In this document: piece after piece, positions 4,724 through 13,632 of the stretch
Layout: every line of letters begins with the position of its first letter
Numbering within the stretch: position 1 is the stretch's first letter
Notes under the pieces: generated by a model
What the model saw: the letters and a program-made list of their open reading frames with translations, nothing else
Told to the model about the DNA's origin: nothing
Database searches by the model: none
Program-made: the position numbers and the translations under genes
Source of the DNA: Cyanobacteria bacterium UBA6446
GTDB lineage: Bacteria > Cyanobacteriota > Vampirovibrionia > Gastranaerophilales > Gastranaerophilaceae
Direction of reading: 5' to 3'
Length of the DNA: 18,931 nucleotides
Assembly (NCBI GenBank): GCA_002438405.1
Contig: DJOE01000013.1
Span: 1-18,931 of the forward strand

Positions 4724-6349
4724 TTATCCCAATTTTTCTTTGTAATCTTTACCGCCAACAATTCTCAAGTGACGATTTTCACCCTCGCCAATTGATGTAC
4801 TTGCCAAGTTGTGCTGCTCAACAAGTTCATGTTGAAGTTTTCTAATTTGTTGATTTTGTGGGGTTAATTCAATATCTTTAGCACCTGCCAAAACTTTTTC
4901 AATTGCAGCTTTTGCTTCATCAAGAGCTTTTTCCGTAATATCGTAGAATGTTTGTTTTTCGTTCAATTCTGCAATATCGAGAGCTTCTTTGATTACTTTT
5001 TGAATTTGAGCCATTGAATTTGTTTTTACATAGAAGATTTGAAGTCTGTTTTCTTCTGCCGTACTCAAAACTTTTGCGCCACCTTTGACAAAGTTTTTGT
5101 GAGCAATTACGATATCTGCATCATCAAGATTTCTTGTAATTTCTGCATTTAAGTCTAATCGTTCAATTACTTTTTCTGCAATACTTCTAGATACGGCGTA
5201 CAAGTAGATTTTTTTAAACTTTTTAACTTCATCAACATATTTTTGTCTTGAAAAACTAAATTTCAAACTCTCAGGGTGTTCAATTTTGTTATCAAGAGCA
5301 TTGATTTTGTCGATTACATTTGGAACTCTGGCAGGCACAGGTTCAACCGGAGCAGGATTAGAGAAGTTATAAACTTTGTCAACTTTTCTGATTTCCGGAC
5401 GAATTGGCCAACCTCTAAGAATGTAATCAACTGCTTCTGCAGTATCCTTGTAAACTGCAAGAGTATTTCTATCAAGGATTTCAATTACGATATCAAAGGT
5501 CGGCTGTTTCTCTCTTTCTAAAACAGTTTTTTGTGAAGAGCGGCGTTTTGCTTCATCATCACCTAAAGTAACTGATTGAATACCGCCGACCAAATCTGAT
5601 AATGTTGGGTTTTTAATCAAACTTTCCAAGCTGTTACCATGAGCAGTAGCAATAAGCATAACACCACGTTCTGCAATAGTTCTTGCAGCTTGCGCTTCTG
5701 CTTCTGTACCAATTTCATCAACCACGATAACTTCCGGAGTATGATTTTCAACCGCTTCAATCATAACATCTTTTTGATATTCCGGTTGTCGAACTTGCAT
5801 TCTTCTTGCGTGTCCTACTGCAGGGTGAGGAGTGTCACCATCACCGGCAATTTCATTTGATGTATCTACAATTACAACACGTTTGCCTAAATCATCGGCC
5901 ATAAGTCTTGCAATTTCTCTTAATTTTGTAGTTTTACCAACCCCAGGGCGACCTAGGAATAAAATGCTTTTATTTTGCAAACAAATATCTCTTATACAAG
6001 AAATTGTACCTGTTACAACTCTACCTATTCTGCAAGTAAGACCTACTATTTTACCTTGTCTGTTACGAATTGCACTGATTCTGTGCAACGTTCCGGGGAT
6101 ACCTGAACGGTTATCGGAGGTGAATTCTTGAACTCGAGATGTGATATATGAAATATCATCATAATCAACATTCGAAACATCAATATATTCTATCTTACCG
6201 TTAGAATGTCTTATTTCAGGCTGACGACCAATATCTAAAACAATTTCAATAACATCTTGCATGTTTTCATAAGATATGTGTTGTCTGATTCTGTTGGGGA
6301 GAATTTCTGTTAACTTCTCTAAATCATTTTGGAATTGTAGGTTGCTCAT
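4724..6349 (-). CDS. Ycf45-like AAA ATPase with C-terminal R3H domain
   Basis: 541 residues. The central P-loop ATPase is of the SpoIIIAA/Ycf45 type: Walker A GRPGVGKTT (133-141), a strand VVIVDTSNEIAGDG (~158-171), Walker B VIVVDE (207-212) and ATAHG (234-238). The last ~70 residues (IRKLQHELVEQHNLASTS through RHLRIVGG) fit an R3H single-stranded nucleic-acid-binding domain. The region between (~300-470) contains a long linker and an uncharacterised second part. The family is widespread in cyanobacteria and plastids; the exact role is unknown. The start ATG has AAAGGCGG upstream. It is followed on the same strand by tpiA, which has its own promoter. Confidence 0.88.
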   Translation of the reverse strand: MSNLQFQNDLEKLTEILPNRIRQHISYENMQDVIEIVLDIGRQPEIRHSNGKIEYIDVSNVDYDDISYITSRVQEFTSDNRSGIPGTLHRISAIRNRQGKIVGLTCRIGRVVTGTISCIRDICLQNKSILFLGRPGVGKTTKLREIARLMADDLGKRVVIVDTSNEIAGDGDTPHPAVGHARRMQVRQPEYQKDVMIEAVENHTPEVIVVDEIGTEAEAQAARTIAERGVMLIATAHGNSLESLIKNPTLSDLVGGIQSVTLGDDEAKRRSSQKTVLEREKQPTFDIVIEILDRNTLAVYKDTAEAVDYILRGWPIRPEIRKVDKVYNFSNPAPVEPVPARVPNVIDKINALDNKIEHPESLKFSFSRQKYVDEVKKFKKIYLYAVSRSIAEKVIERLDLNAEITRNLDDADIVIAHKNFVKGGAKVLSTAEENRLQIFYVKTNSMAQIQKVIKEALDIAELNEKQTFYDITEKALDEAKAAIEKVLAGAKDIELTPQNQQIRKLQHELVEQHNLASTSIGEGENRHLRIVGGKDYKEKLG

Positions 6350-6693
6350 ATATTCGCCGCCTTTCTATTTTGATTATAACAAAATATTTAATGGCTATTA
6401 AATGCGATTTGGTGGTATGTATATCTTCTATATATATTATACTACATGTATCGGAGTTTTTGTTGGATTTCTTTAAACATGTGCTTACAATTTTTACAAA
6501 ACTTTACATTTTAAAATAGGCTCAAACCCTTTTGTCGCAAGAGTTTTCATTTTAAAAAATAGAAAAAAAATAAAAAGTTCAATCCAAAGATTGATATTTA
6601 GAAACTAAATTTACAATACTAAATACCTCAGTTTTTATATTACGGTTTGTTTACAAAACATGTTCTTAAACAAATTCAAGCTTACTCTTACAC
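6350..6693. other. Gene-free divergent intergenic region
   Basis: Very AT-rich, about 340 nt between two divergent genes. The only minus-strand promoter element I can support is TATAAT (complement of 6436-6441) without a recognisable -35; it would give a ~80-nt leader for the Ycf45-like gene. A small CAATC/GATTG hairpin lies near 6581-6594. I see no ORF, RNA gene or known riboswitch. Confidence 0.35.
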
Positions 6694-6722
6694 TTGAAAA
6701 GAGGTGGAAAAAGTTGTATAAT
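6694..6722 (+). promoter_or_regulatory. Promoter of the prepilin-like operon
   Basis: TTGAAA (6694-6699), 17-nt spacer, TATAAT (6717-6722). Transcription would start near 6729, which excludes the in-frame ATG at 6725 and points to ATG 6764 for the first gene. Confidence 0.75.
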
Positions 6723-6763
6723 TTATGTATAATATATATTTAAGGACAGGAAATTTTAAGAGT

Positions 6764-7363
6764 ATGAGAAAAGCCCTTACTATTGGTGAACTACTAATTA
6801 CAATGGCAATTATCGGAGTTATTGCCATGTTAGTGTTACCTGGATTTTTGAAAGATTATCATAACAGATTATACACAACAAGATTAAAAAAATCTTATGA
6901 ACAAATTTCAGATGCATTAGAAAGGGCAAGTATTGATAGTAATGTTTCATACTTTGGTCAAACAAGATATGTAACAAACACACAAGAGTTTCTACAAAAC
7001 TACTTCAAAGTTTCAAAAAAAATTGCAGGAGCGGCATTTGCAGATTCTTATAGAACTCTTTCAAATGTTGACACCAATGACGGAGAATCAATTGCAGATA
7101 ATATAAAAGGAGCGACAATCAAACTTCAAGGCGGAGAAACAATCTCTATGGAATGTGAATCTATATCAGTTTGTACAGTTCTTTTAGATATCAATGCTGC
7201 AGACGGTCCAAATGTTGGAGGTCGAGATTTATTCACATTCAAAATCAATGCAGCAACGAATGAAATTTATGACGGAAGTACTGCTGCATCTTGCGGTTCG
7301 GATAAATTGGGTACCGGTTGTTTACAAAAAATTATTAATGACAACTGGAAAATGACATACTAA
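6764..7363 (+). CDS. Prepilin-like protein 1
   Basis: 199 residues. The N-terminus MRKALTIGELLITMAIIGVI is a class III (type IV pilin-like) signal: a very short basic leader, cleavage expected after Ala4, Glu at +5 of the mature protein, then a hydrophobic helix. The mature domain has the motif INAADGPNVGGRDLFTF and ends CLQKIINDNWKMTY, both echoed in the three genes that follow. The leader differs from the other three (Ala instead of Gly before the cleavage site, LTIGE instead of FTLSE). The SD is weak (AGGA 12 nt upstream). It is the first gene of the operon and is expected to be processed by a prepilin peptidase and inserted in the inner membrane. Exact role is unknown. Confidence 0.82.
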   Translation: MRKALTIGELLITMAIIGVIAMLVLPGFLKDYHNRLYTTRLKKSYEQISDALERASIDSNVSYFGQTRYVTNTQEFLQNYFKVSKKIAGAAFADSYRTLSNVDTNDGESIADNIKGATIKLQGGETISMECESISVCTVLLDINAADGPNVGGRDLFTFKINAATNEIYDGSTAASCGSDKLGTGCLQKIINDNWKMTY

Positions 7364-7383
7364 TAAATTAAAAAAGGATAATT

Positions 7384-8109
7384 ATGAAAAAGGGTTTTAC
7401 TCTATCAGAAATTTTAATAACATTAACCATTGTTGGGGTTGTAGCAGCATTAACAGTTCCTGCTGTTATGAGAAACTATAGAAACAAGATGTTCACAGCA
7501 GCATTGCAAAAAACATACAACCAACTTTCTGATGCAACGATTGCTATCATGAATGATGAACACGTAGATGATTTTTATGAAACAAAAGCTAGATCTTGTA
7601 TTAAAGGTGGCGATGGGAATGTTAATGGTAACTGTGCAGAGGGTTTTGCATATTTTTTAGATAATTATCTTGAACCGATTAGAAAAGATTGTGGAAAAGG
7701 TGGAAATTTATGCGTTGGAGGATTGGCACCTGATTCATACAAAACACTAAGTGGTAACAATGCCGGAACAATTGGTGGTTACTATTGTATTCAAACAACA
7801 AGAGGCGCAACTATTTGTGGATTTTTTAACGGAAATAATACTTGTATGAGTCTTGCCGTAGATGTAAATGGTGCAGAGGGACCAAATGTAACAGGAAGAG
7901 ATTTATTCACAATGGACGTTCAAAATGACGGTACAATTTCAGATTATGCAAGTGGTTGCGGTCACTTGGCAGATAAACCGTTCGTAACCAATAATAGTTT
8001 TGGTTGTCCTGCATCAAATTGCAGCAATGATAATGCTGAGGGAATATACAATAAAGCATGTGGTTGTTTAACTCGTGTTATTGAAGCCGGTTGGAAAATG
8101 GAATACTAA
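7384..8109 (+). CDS. Prepilin-like protein 2 (Cys-rich)
   Basis: 241 residues. MKKGFTLSEILITLTIVGVV is a textbook prepilin leader (cleavage between Gly4 and Phe5, Glu at +5). The mature domain contains many cysteines, suggesting several disulfides, plus YYCIQTTRGATIC, VDVNGAEGPNVTGRDLF and the shared end AGWKMEY. AAAGGA precedes the ATG, and it begins 20 nt after gene 1. It is a pseudopilin- or minor-pilin-like protein whose globular head differs from its paralogues mainly in the loops between conserved blocks. Confidence 0.85.
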   Translation: MKKGFTLSEILITLTIVGVVAALTVPAVMRNYRNKMFTAALQKTYNQLSDATIAIMNDEHVDDFYETKARSCIKGGDGNVNGNCAEGFAYFLDNYLEPIRKDCGKGGNLCVGGLAPDSYKTLSGNNAGTIGGYYCIQTTRGATICGFFNGNNTCMSLAVDVNGAEGPNVTGRDLFTMDVQNDGTISDYASGCGHLADKPFVTNNSFGCPASNCSNDNAEGIYNKACGCLTRVIEAGWKMEY

Positions 8110-8121
8110 TAAAGGACTTTT

Positions 8122-8787
8122 ATGAAAAAAGATTTGAATAAAAAATTTGGTTTTACATTATCAGAAGTTTTGATTACATTGGGAATTATCGGAATTGTTG
8201 CCGTTTTGACAATTCCTGCTGTTATGAAAAACTACAGAAATAGACTTTATGTAGCCCAATTGCAAAAAACTTATGCTCAAATTTCAGATGCCGTTCAAGC
8301 AATCATGACAGATGAACATACAGGAAGTTTTTACGAAACAAAAGCGGCATCAGAAAATACTTGTACAAACGCAGATAGTGGCGACTGCAGTGCAGGAGCT
8401 GGTTACTTTTTGAACAAGTATTTTAAAGTAGTAAAAAGAAATTGCGCCTCTGGTGCAAATGCCTGTGCAGCCTCTTCATACAAATCAATCAGTGGCGCCG
8501 ATGCAGGGCAATTAGCCGGAGATTACTGTATTCAAACAACAAATGGAGCAGCTATTTGTATGAAAAGAAATGCTGTTGGTACAGAAGGCTTTCTTATTGA
8601 TTTGAATATTGATGTCAATGGACCAGCCGACCCTAATATCACAGGTCGAGATGTTTTTTATTTAACAATTCAGCCAAATGGAGCAGTAACTGATTACAGA
8701 GACTCATCAGAATCTGCCTGCAGCAACCCTACGTCTGCAGGTTGTTTCAACAAGGTTCGAAATGCCGGCTGGAAAATGGAGTACTAA
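8122..8787 (+). CDS. Prepilin-like protein 3
   Basis: 221 residues. The leader MKKDLNKKFG is cleaved before FTLSEVLITLGIIGIVAV. The conserved helix continues as PAVMKNYRNRLYV. The head has two cysteine-containing segments, DYCIQTTNGAAIC, the DVNGPADPNITGRDVF motif and the end AGWKMEY. AAAGGA is upstream of the ATG, with a 12-nt gap to gene 2. It is closest to the following gene 4 (nearly identical leader and first ~40 residues), so these two look like the most recent duplicates. Confidence 0.85.
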   Translation: MKKDLNKKFGFTLSEVLITLGIIGIVAVLTIPAVMKNYRNRLYVAQLQKTYAQISDAVQAIMTDEHTGSFYETKAASENTCTNADSGDCSAGAGYFLNKYFKVVKRNCASGANACAASSYKSISGADAGQLAGDYCIQTTNGAAICMKRNAVGTEGFLIDLNIDVNGPADPNITGRDVFYLTIQPNGAVTDYRDSSESACSNPTSAGCFNKVRNAGWKMEY

Positions 8788-8800
8788 TAAAAGGATATTT

Positions 8801-9481
8801 ATGAAAGAAGATTTGAATAAAAAATTCGGTTTTACGTTATCAGAAGTTTTGATTACTCTTGGAATTGTCGGAATTGTTGCAGCTTTGACAATTCCAGCTG
8901 TTATGAAAAATTACAAAAACAGATTATATGTTTCTGAATTGAAAAAAGTTTATTCTCAACTTACAAATGCCACAAATTCAATTATGTCTGATGAACATGC
9001 TCAAAACTTCTATGAAACAACCGGCGGAGTAAAGGATTCTTGCACCAGTACTGATTCCGAAGATTGCAAGGGTTCTGCATACTTTTTGACTCGATACTTC
9101 AAAAACATGAAACAAAATTGTATCAATGGTGATGGACAATGTGTTGCCGCTGCTTATCACTCAACAAAAGGTAAAAGCGCAAATGCATTTAATTCATCTT
9201 ATTGTGTACAAACCGTAAATGGTGCAGCAATTTGTATGTTTTTTGACACAACAAGTAATACATCAAAAATCATAGTAGATGTTAACGGAACGTCAGAACC
9301 AAATATCACCGGTCGTGATGTTTATGTAATGCAAGTAGCAGGCGATGGCTCAATAACAGACATCTCTTCTAATGAAGATGATTGTAATGCTCCAAATAAT
9401 GATGATTCAATTATTAACCTTGCAAAAGGTTGCTTAACAAAGGTTATGAATGCCGGCTGGAAAATAGAAGACGACGAATAA
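8801..9481 (+). CDS. Prepilin-like protein 4
   Basis: 226 residues from ATG 8801, chosen because AAAAGGA lies just upstream and the leader MKEDLNKKFG then matches gene 3. An in-frame ATG at 8762 would overlap the end of gene 3 and add 13 residues. The mature start is FTLSEVLITLGIVGIVAALT. The head keeps SSYCVQTVNGAAIC, VDVNGTSEPNITGRDVY and CLTKVMNAGWKIE but ends with three acidic residues in place of the Tyr ending. It is the last gene of the operon, followed by the terminator at 9502-9557. Confidence 0.85.
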   Translation: MKEDLNKKFGFTLSEVLITLGIVGIVAALTIPAVMKNYKNRLYVSELKKVYSQLTNATNSIMSDEHAQNFYETTGGVKDSCTSTDSEDCKGSAYFLTRYFKNMKQNCINGDGQCVAAAYHSTKGKSANAFNSSYCVQTVNGAAICMFFDTTSNTSKIIVDVNGTSEPNITGRDVYVMQVAGDGSITDISSNEDDCNAPNNDDSIINLAKGCLTKVMNAGWKIEDDE

Positions 9482-9501
9482 TAAAAAAAACTTATTTATA
9501 C

Positions 9502-9557
9502 AAAAACCGGAATTTTTGTCATTCTGAACTTAATTCAGAATCTAAATTCCGGTTTTT
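9502..9557. terminator. Bidirectional terminator with a nested palindrome
   Basis: Outer stem AAAAACCGGAATTT (9502-9515)/AAATTCCGGTTTTT (9544-9557) is a perfect 14 bp. Its loop contains a second palindrome, ATTCTGAA (9521-9528)/TTCAGAAT (9534-9541). T runs end both readings; it separates the prepilin operon from the convergent PPi-PFK gene. Confidence 0.8.
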
Positions 9558-9580
9558 AGTAATTTATGTTATCACTTCAA

Positions 9581-11263
9581 TTAAACAGAAGCTAATTGTT
9601 TAGCTCTTTCTAATTGTAAAGTAACTGTTGTAATATCACAAACTGAGCTTGGTCCGAAGTATTGAATTGCTCCTGGGAACAAGTATCTGTCGTTCATAGC
9701 CCAATCTTCTCTATTGTCTTGTAATTGTTTGAATACAGGACCGTCAAGTCTAACTAGAGCTTTTTGAATAACAGGTTTCATTTCGCCGTGACGTTTTTCC
9801 ATGTTCATCATCATTGTAAGAGGAACACCGCCTGCAATCCATTTGTCAGCACTTTCAGTCAAGTTTCTAACTGATGATAAGTAACCAGTCATTCCGAAAC
9901 TAATCAATGCAAATGCGTTGTAACCTAATGAATAGCAATAATCTGCATCAAAGTTAGATGGGAATGCACAACGACCTTCATAACCGAAGAAGTGAGATTG
10001 TGCTGAGAATTTACCAATGAATGTACCTTCTTCTTTCAATTCATCAAGTTTTGTTGAAATCATTTCAATCAACAATTTTTCAGTTTCGATTTTTGAAACT
10101 TGAACATTACCGTGTGGATCACGGTCTGCTAATAATTGACCTTTAATCAAAGCTGGTAATGATTTGTAGACTTTAGCATTTTCAGCATCTAATCTGTTTT
10201 CAACAATATCAAATTTATCTCTGATTGTAGTTGCGTTAACAAATTCAGAATCACTTTCTAATGAAGCCATAATATCATTCAAGTTAGAAATCATTGAACC
10301 CATTTCTGGAATAAATTCGATTAAACCTTCAGGAATTACTGCAATACCAAAGTTTTTACCAGCATTTGCACGTCTAACAATGATATCTGTCATGTAATCA
10401 ATGATTGAAGATAATGACATTTTCTTTTCTTGAACTTCTTCAGAAATCAAAGTAATATTTGGTTGAGTTTGCAAAGCAGCTTCCAAAGCTACGTGAGAAG
10501 CACTTCTACCCATAATTTTTACAAAGTGCCAATATTTCTTAGCTGAATTTGCATCTCTTTCAATGTTTCCAATAAGTTCAGCATAAGTTTTTGTAGCTGT
10601 ATCAAAACCGAAAGAAATTTCGATTTGTTCGTTTTTCAAGTCCCCATCAATTGTTTTTGGACAACCAATAACTTGAATACCTGCATTATGTTTTACGAAC
10701 CATTCAGCAAGTAAAGCTGCATTTGTATTAGAGTCATCTCCACCAATAATTACAACTGCGGAAATGTTTAATTTTCTACAAACTGCTAATGATTTTTCGA
10801 ATTGTTCTTCTGTTTCTAATTTAGTTCTACCTGAACCAATAATATCAAAACCACCTGTGTTTCTGTAAGCATTAATGAATTCGTCATCAAATTCAACATA
10901 TTTTCCTTCAATAATACCAGATGGGCCACCTAAAAATCCATATAATTTATTTGAAGAATTAGCATTTTTCAATGCATCATACAAACCTGCAATAACATTG
11001 TGTCCACCAGGAGCTTGACCACCTGAAAGAATAACACCAACGTTTCTAACTTCAGATTCTTTTGAAACTGGAGAAGATTCAAAAGTTACTGTAGGTTTTC
11101 CATAAGTGTTAGAAAATAAAGCTTTAATTTGTTCTTGATCTCTAACTGATTCAGTATTAGCACCCTCTACCATAGCTAGTGAATTAACACCGTTTTGCAA
11201 ACTTGCAGGAAGTTTTGGCTGATACTTAAGTCTTTCAATTTGTAATGGTGAAAGTTTAGTCAT
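9581..11263 (-). CDS. pfp: Diphosphate--fructose-6-phosphate 1-phosphotransferase (PPi-PFK)
   Basis: 560 residues, the long plant/chlamydia-like class of PPi-dependent phosphofructokinase. It reversibly phosphorylates fructose 6-phosphate using pyrophosphate. Visible: SGGQAPGG (80-87), GGDDSN (174-179; the second Asp, in place of the Gly of ATP-dependent enzymes, blocks ATP use), PKTIDGDL (202-209, with the PPi-associated Lys and the catalytic Asp) and MGRSASH (251-257). AAAGGA sits upstream of the ATG. No convincing promoter is identified in the 95-nt gap upstream. With tpiA it supports an energy-saving or reversible glycolysis in this organism. Confidence 0.95.
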   Translation of the reverse strand: MTKLSPLQIERLKYQPKLPASLQNGVNSLAMVEGANTESVRDQEQIKALFSNTYGKPTVTFESSPVSKESEVRNVGVILSGGQAPGGHNVIAGLYDALKNANSSNKLYGFLGGPSGIIEGKYVEFDDEFINAYRNTGGFDIIGSGRTKLETEEQFEKSLAVCRKLNISAVVIIGGDDSNTNAALLAEWFVKHNAGIQVIGCPKTIDGDLKNEQIEISFGFDTATKTYAELIGNIERDANSAKKYWHFVKIMGRSASHVALEAALQTQPNITLISEEVQEKKMSLSSIIDYMTDIIVRRANAGKNFGIAVIPEGLIEFIPEMGSMISNLNDIMASLESDSEFVNATTIRDKFDIVENRLDAENAKVYKSLPALIKGQLLADRDPHGNVQVSKIETEKLLIEMISTKLDELKEEGTFIGKFSAQSHFFGYEGRCAFPSNFDADYCYSLGYNAFALISFGMTGYLSSVRNLTESADKWIAGGVPLTMMMNMEKRHGEMKPVIQKALVRLDGPVFKQLQDNREDWAMNDRYLFPGAIQYFGPSSVCDITTVTLQLERAKQLASV

Positions 11264-11358
11264 TTAATAAGTCCTTTCCTTTTGTAATACGTGGTTTACA
11301 TGCTACATTGTACTACAAAAAAGAAAATCGTGCCGTATTATCTTCCTAGGCTACAAGA

Positions 11359-12840
11359 CTATATTTCACCAAGACTTTCAATTTTATAATTGCAACCAAT
11401 TTCTTCCGGCGCCAATACCGTAATATTATTTATGTACAAAGACAAAAGTGTGAAAAAGATTTGTCTGTATTCCATAGGAACTATTAATTTTGGAGCATAA
11501 ATATTTAATTTTTTTGTTTGTTTCTTCAATTTATTAGCAAGTTTTTCTGCCAAAGCTCCATCAATTTTTATCAAACTATCTTCTGTTTCATCACAGCTCA
11601 TGACTAAATCTGAATATGTTTTTTCGGAAATTTCAAATGCACTGATAGTTTCACCGTCTTCATTTACATAAGATTTGCAAATTTGTCTTGATAAAGATAA
11701 TCTGATTTTGTTTAGAATATCTACTTTACTACCCTCATCTGCAAAATCATTAATCTTTTCAAAAATATAAGTAATATTTTTGATTGAAACCTTTTCTTTA
11801 ATCAAGCTTGTCATCAAGTATTTCAAATCAGAATATGTCAAAATATCCGGAACAATGTTTTCTACAAGGAATTCATTTTCTTTTTCAACAACATCTAAAT
11901 ACTTGTCAATATCATCATAATCTAACAAATCATCAACATATTTAACTGCAACATACTCTAATGCTTTTGCGATATATTCAGATGGAGTAATCCCTTTTTG
12001 CCAAAAATCTTTTGTCTTATCTTTTTCAACCCAAATAATTTTTCGTCCAGTAATTTCATCTTCACCGGTAATTGAATTTTTAATCTTGTGTTCTGTATGT
12101 AATTCATCAGCATAAAACATTAGATAATTAGGACAAACACCAGCTCTAAATACTTCCATTCCTCGAATTTTTATACTGAATTCACAAGTATTTAAGTTTT
12201 CATCATCTTTAAAAACAACTTTAGGAATTACATAACCAATAGTTTCTGTTAATTTCAATCTGGATTTTACAGTTTCTGCAACTAACTCTTCGCCGGAATA
12301 ATCTCTATCAGTATCAATGTAGCTCAAAAGTTCTTCACTCAAATAAATCGCCAATTTTTCTTCGTGAAGTTTTGCATACATCAAATCTGGAGAAGTTGCC
12401 TTATTCAACTGAAGTCTTAATTCGTCTAATTCTTTCAATCCAGCAGAAATTCTATCATTCAACTTCTTTCTTGAAACAGACGCAGGAGCTTCACCCTCGA
12501 GTTCAGCTTTAATTTTATTTATCTGCTCTTTTTCGTGTCTGATTTTTGATTGAATTTCAAGACAATTTTCATATTCGGTCAATTTTGGAGAAAGCATTTT
12601 TTCCATTTGGCTTTTAAAATCGGAAATGTTAATAATATCACTGTCAGAATTACTACTTGGTTTAGCTTCTCTCATAAAAATGCAATTCAATTGAGCAGAT
12701 TCTTCCTCATCACCAACTTCATGCATACTGTAAAGTTCCCAACCGTTCATAGACATCTCATTCAAAAGATTTTGCAATGCTTGAGCATCTTCTGCTGAAC
12801 AAGATTTTATAACATATTCCATTCTATTTTTGCCGAACAT
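11359..12840 (-). CDS. Soluble FlhA cytoplasmic-domain-like (FHIPEP) protein with DUF4177-like N-terminus
   Basis: 493 residues with no membrane segment. Residues ~7-58 (MEYVIKSC...MNGWELYSMHEV...NCIFMRE) resemble DUF4177. Residues ~78-165 are charged, probably coiled coil. Residues ~170-493 follow the whole FlhA/SctV C-domain: IPKVVFKDDENLNTCEFSIK IRGMEVFRAGVCP (SD1-like), SEYIAKALEYVA, the hallmark VPDILTYSDLKYLMTSLIKE KVSIKNITYIFEKI, LSLSRQICKSY, and a C-terminal subdomain ending YINNITVLAPEEI. FlhA forms the nonameric export gate of flagellar and injectisome type III secretion and normally has about eight N-terminal transmembrane helices, absent here. It begins 4 nt after udp, with AAAGGA in the udp end, so the two are co-translated. 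No flagellar gene is in the window. Function is unknown; a repurposed ring-forming or scaffold protein is a guess. Confidence 0.75.
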   Translation of the reverse strand: MFGKNRMEYVIKSCSAEDAQALQNLLNEMSMNGWELYSMHEVGDEEESAQLNCIFMREAKPSSNSDSDIINISDFKSQMEKMLSPKLTEYENCLEIQSKIRHEKEQINKIKAELEGEAPASVSRKKLNDRISAGLKELDELRLQLNKATSPDLMYAKLHEEKLAIYLSEELLSYIDTDRDYSGEELVAETVKSRLKLTETIGYVIPKVVFKDDENLNTCEFSIKIRGMEVFRAGVCPNYLMFYADELHTEHKIKNSITGEDEITGRKIIWVEKDKTKDFWQKGITPSEYIAKALEYVAVKYVDDLLDYDDIDKYLDVVEKENEFLVENIVPDILTYSDLKYLMTSLIKEKVSIKNITYIFEKINDFADEGSKVDILNKIRLSLSRQICKSYVNEDGETISAFEISEKTYSDLVMSCDETEDSLIKIDGALAEKLANKLKKQTKKLNIYAPKLIVPMEYRQIFFTLLSLYINNITVLAPEEIGCNYKIESLGEI

Positions 12841-12844
12841 AAAT

Positions 12845-13603
12845 TTATCCTTTTAAAATTCTAATAGCCTCAATTGCTGTTTTAATCGCTTTTTCTGTAT
12901 CATGTACAACCGGATTTTCTAAATTAGCTTTTTCACGTTCTTGATTTGCAACTGTTAAAAATACAGAACCGACTCTTACTCTCAAATAACTGGCAACAGT
13001 AAATAATGCAGCAGATTCCATTTCAGAAGCCAAGCAGCCTAAACGTTTCCAAGCTTCCCATTTGTTTTGCAACTCATAAGAAACAGGCATAATTTCCGGA
13101 CTATGTTGCCCATAAAATGAATCTTTACACTCAACAACACCTGTATGGTGAGGAAAATCTAATTTCTTAGCAGCTCCAACAATTGCATTCACAACGTCCA
13201 AATTTGCAACCGCAGGAAATTCAATCGGAGCATACTCTTTACTAGTTCCCTCCATACGAATTGCACCGGTTGCAATTACCAAATCGCCACTTTTTACATC
13301 TAATTGCATACCACCACAAGTACCAACACGAATAAATGTATCAGCACCGACTTTTACAAGTTCTTCCAATGCAATAGCTGCTGATGGTCCACCAATACCG
13401 GTAGAAGTTACACTAACCTTTTCACCATCAAGATAACCTGTATATGTAACAAACTCTCTTCTGTCTGCTACGAGTTGAGGATTGTCAAAATATTGAGCAA
13501 TTTTTTGACATCTTTTCGGATCCCCAGGTAAAATCACATATTTACCAACATCACCCTCTTTTAACCCGATATGATATTGTGTTCCGTCATCTGAATATTT
13601 CAT
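12845..13603 (-). CDS. udp: Uridine phosphorylase-like nucleoside phosphorylase
   Basis: 252 residues of the NP-I (PNP/Udp) family, which cleaves nucleosides with phosphate to ribose 1-phosphate and base. Visible: PGDPKR (26-31, phosphate), STGIGGPS (67-74), RVGTCGG (92-98, phosphate/ribose) and SEMESAAL (193-200, with the ribose-binding Glu). Overall sequence order fits uridine phosphorylase. The base-binding loop reads FYGQHSPE: the Gln is present, but the Arg that follows it in E. coli Udp is absent in my alignment, so substrate could differ (purine or other pyrimidine). SD AAGGTGG precedes ATG. It is the upstream partner of the FlhA-C-like gene. Confidence 0.85.
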   Translation of the reverse strand: MKYSDDGTQYHIGLKEGDVGKYVILPGDPKRCQKIAQYFDNPQLVADRREFVTYTGYLDGEKVSVTSTGIGGPSAAIALEELVKVGADTFIRVGTCGGMQLDVKSGDLVIATGAIRMEGTSKEYAPIEFPAVANLDVVNAIVGAAKKLDFPHHTGVVECKDSFYGQHSPEIMPVSYELQNKWEAWKRLGCLASEMESAALFTVASYLRVRVGSVFLTVANQEREKANLENPVVHDTEKAIKTAIEAIRILKG

Positions 13604-13632
13604 AATACCACCTTTTTAAGATACTTAGAAGT

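Noticed and set aside
6350..6693. Riboswitch or small RNA in the long AT-rich intergenic region
   Set aside because: Only short AT-rich palindromes and one -10 box were seen; no conserved riboswitch core or terminator.
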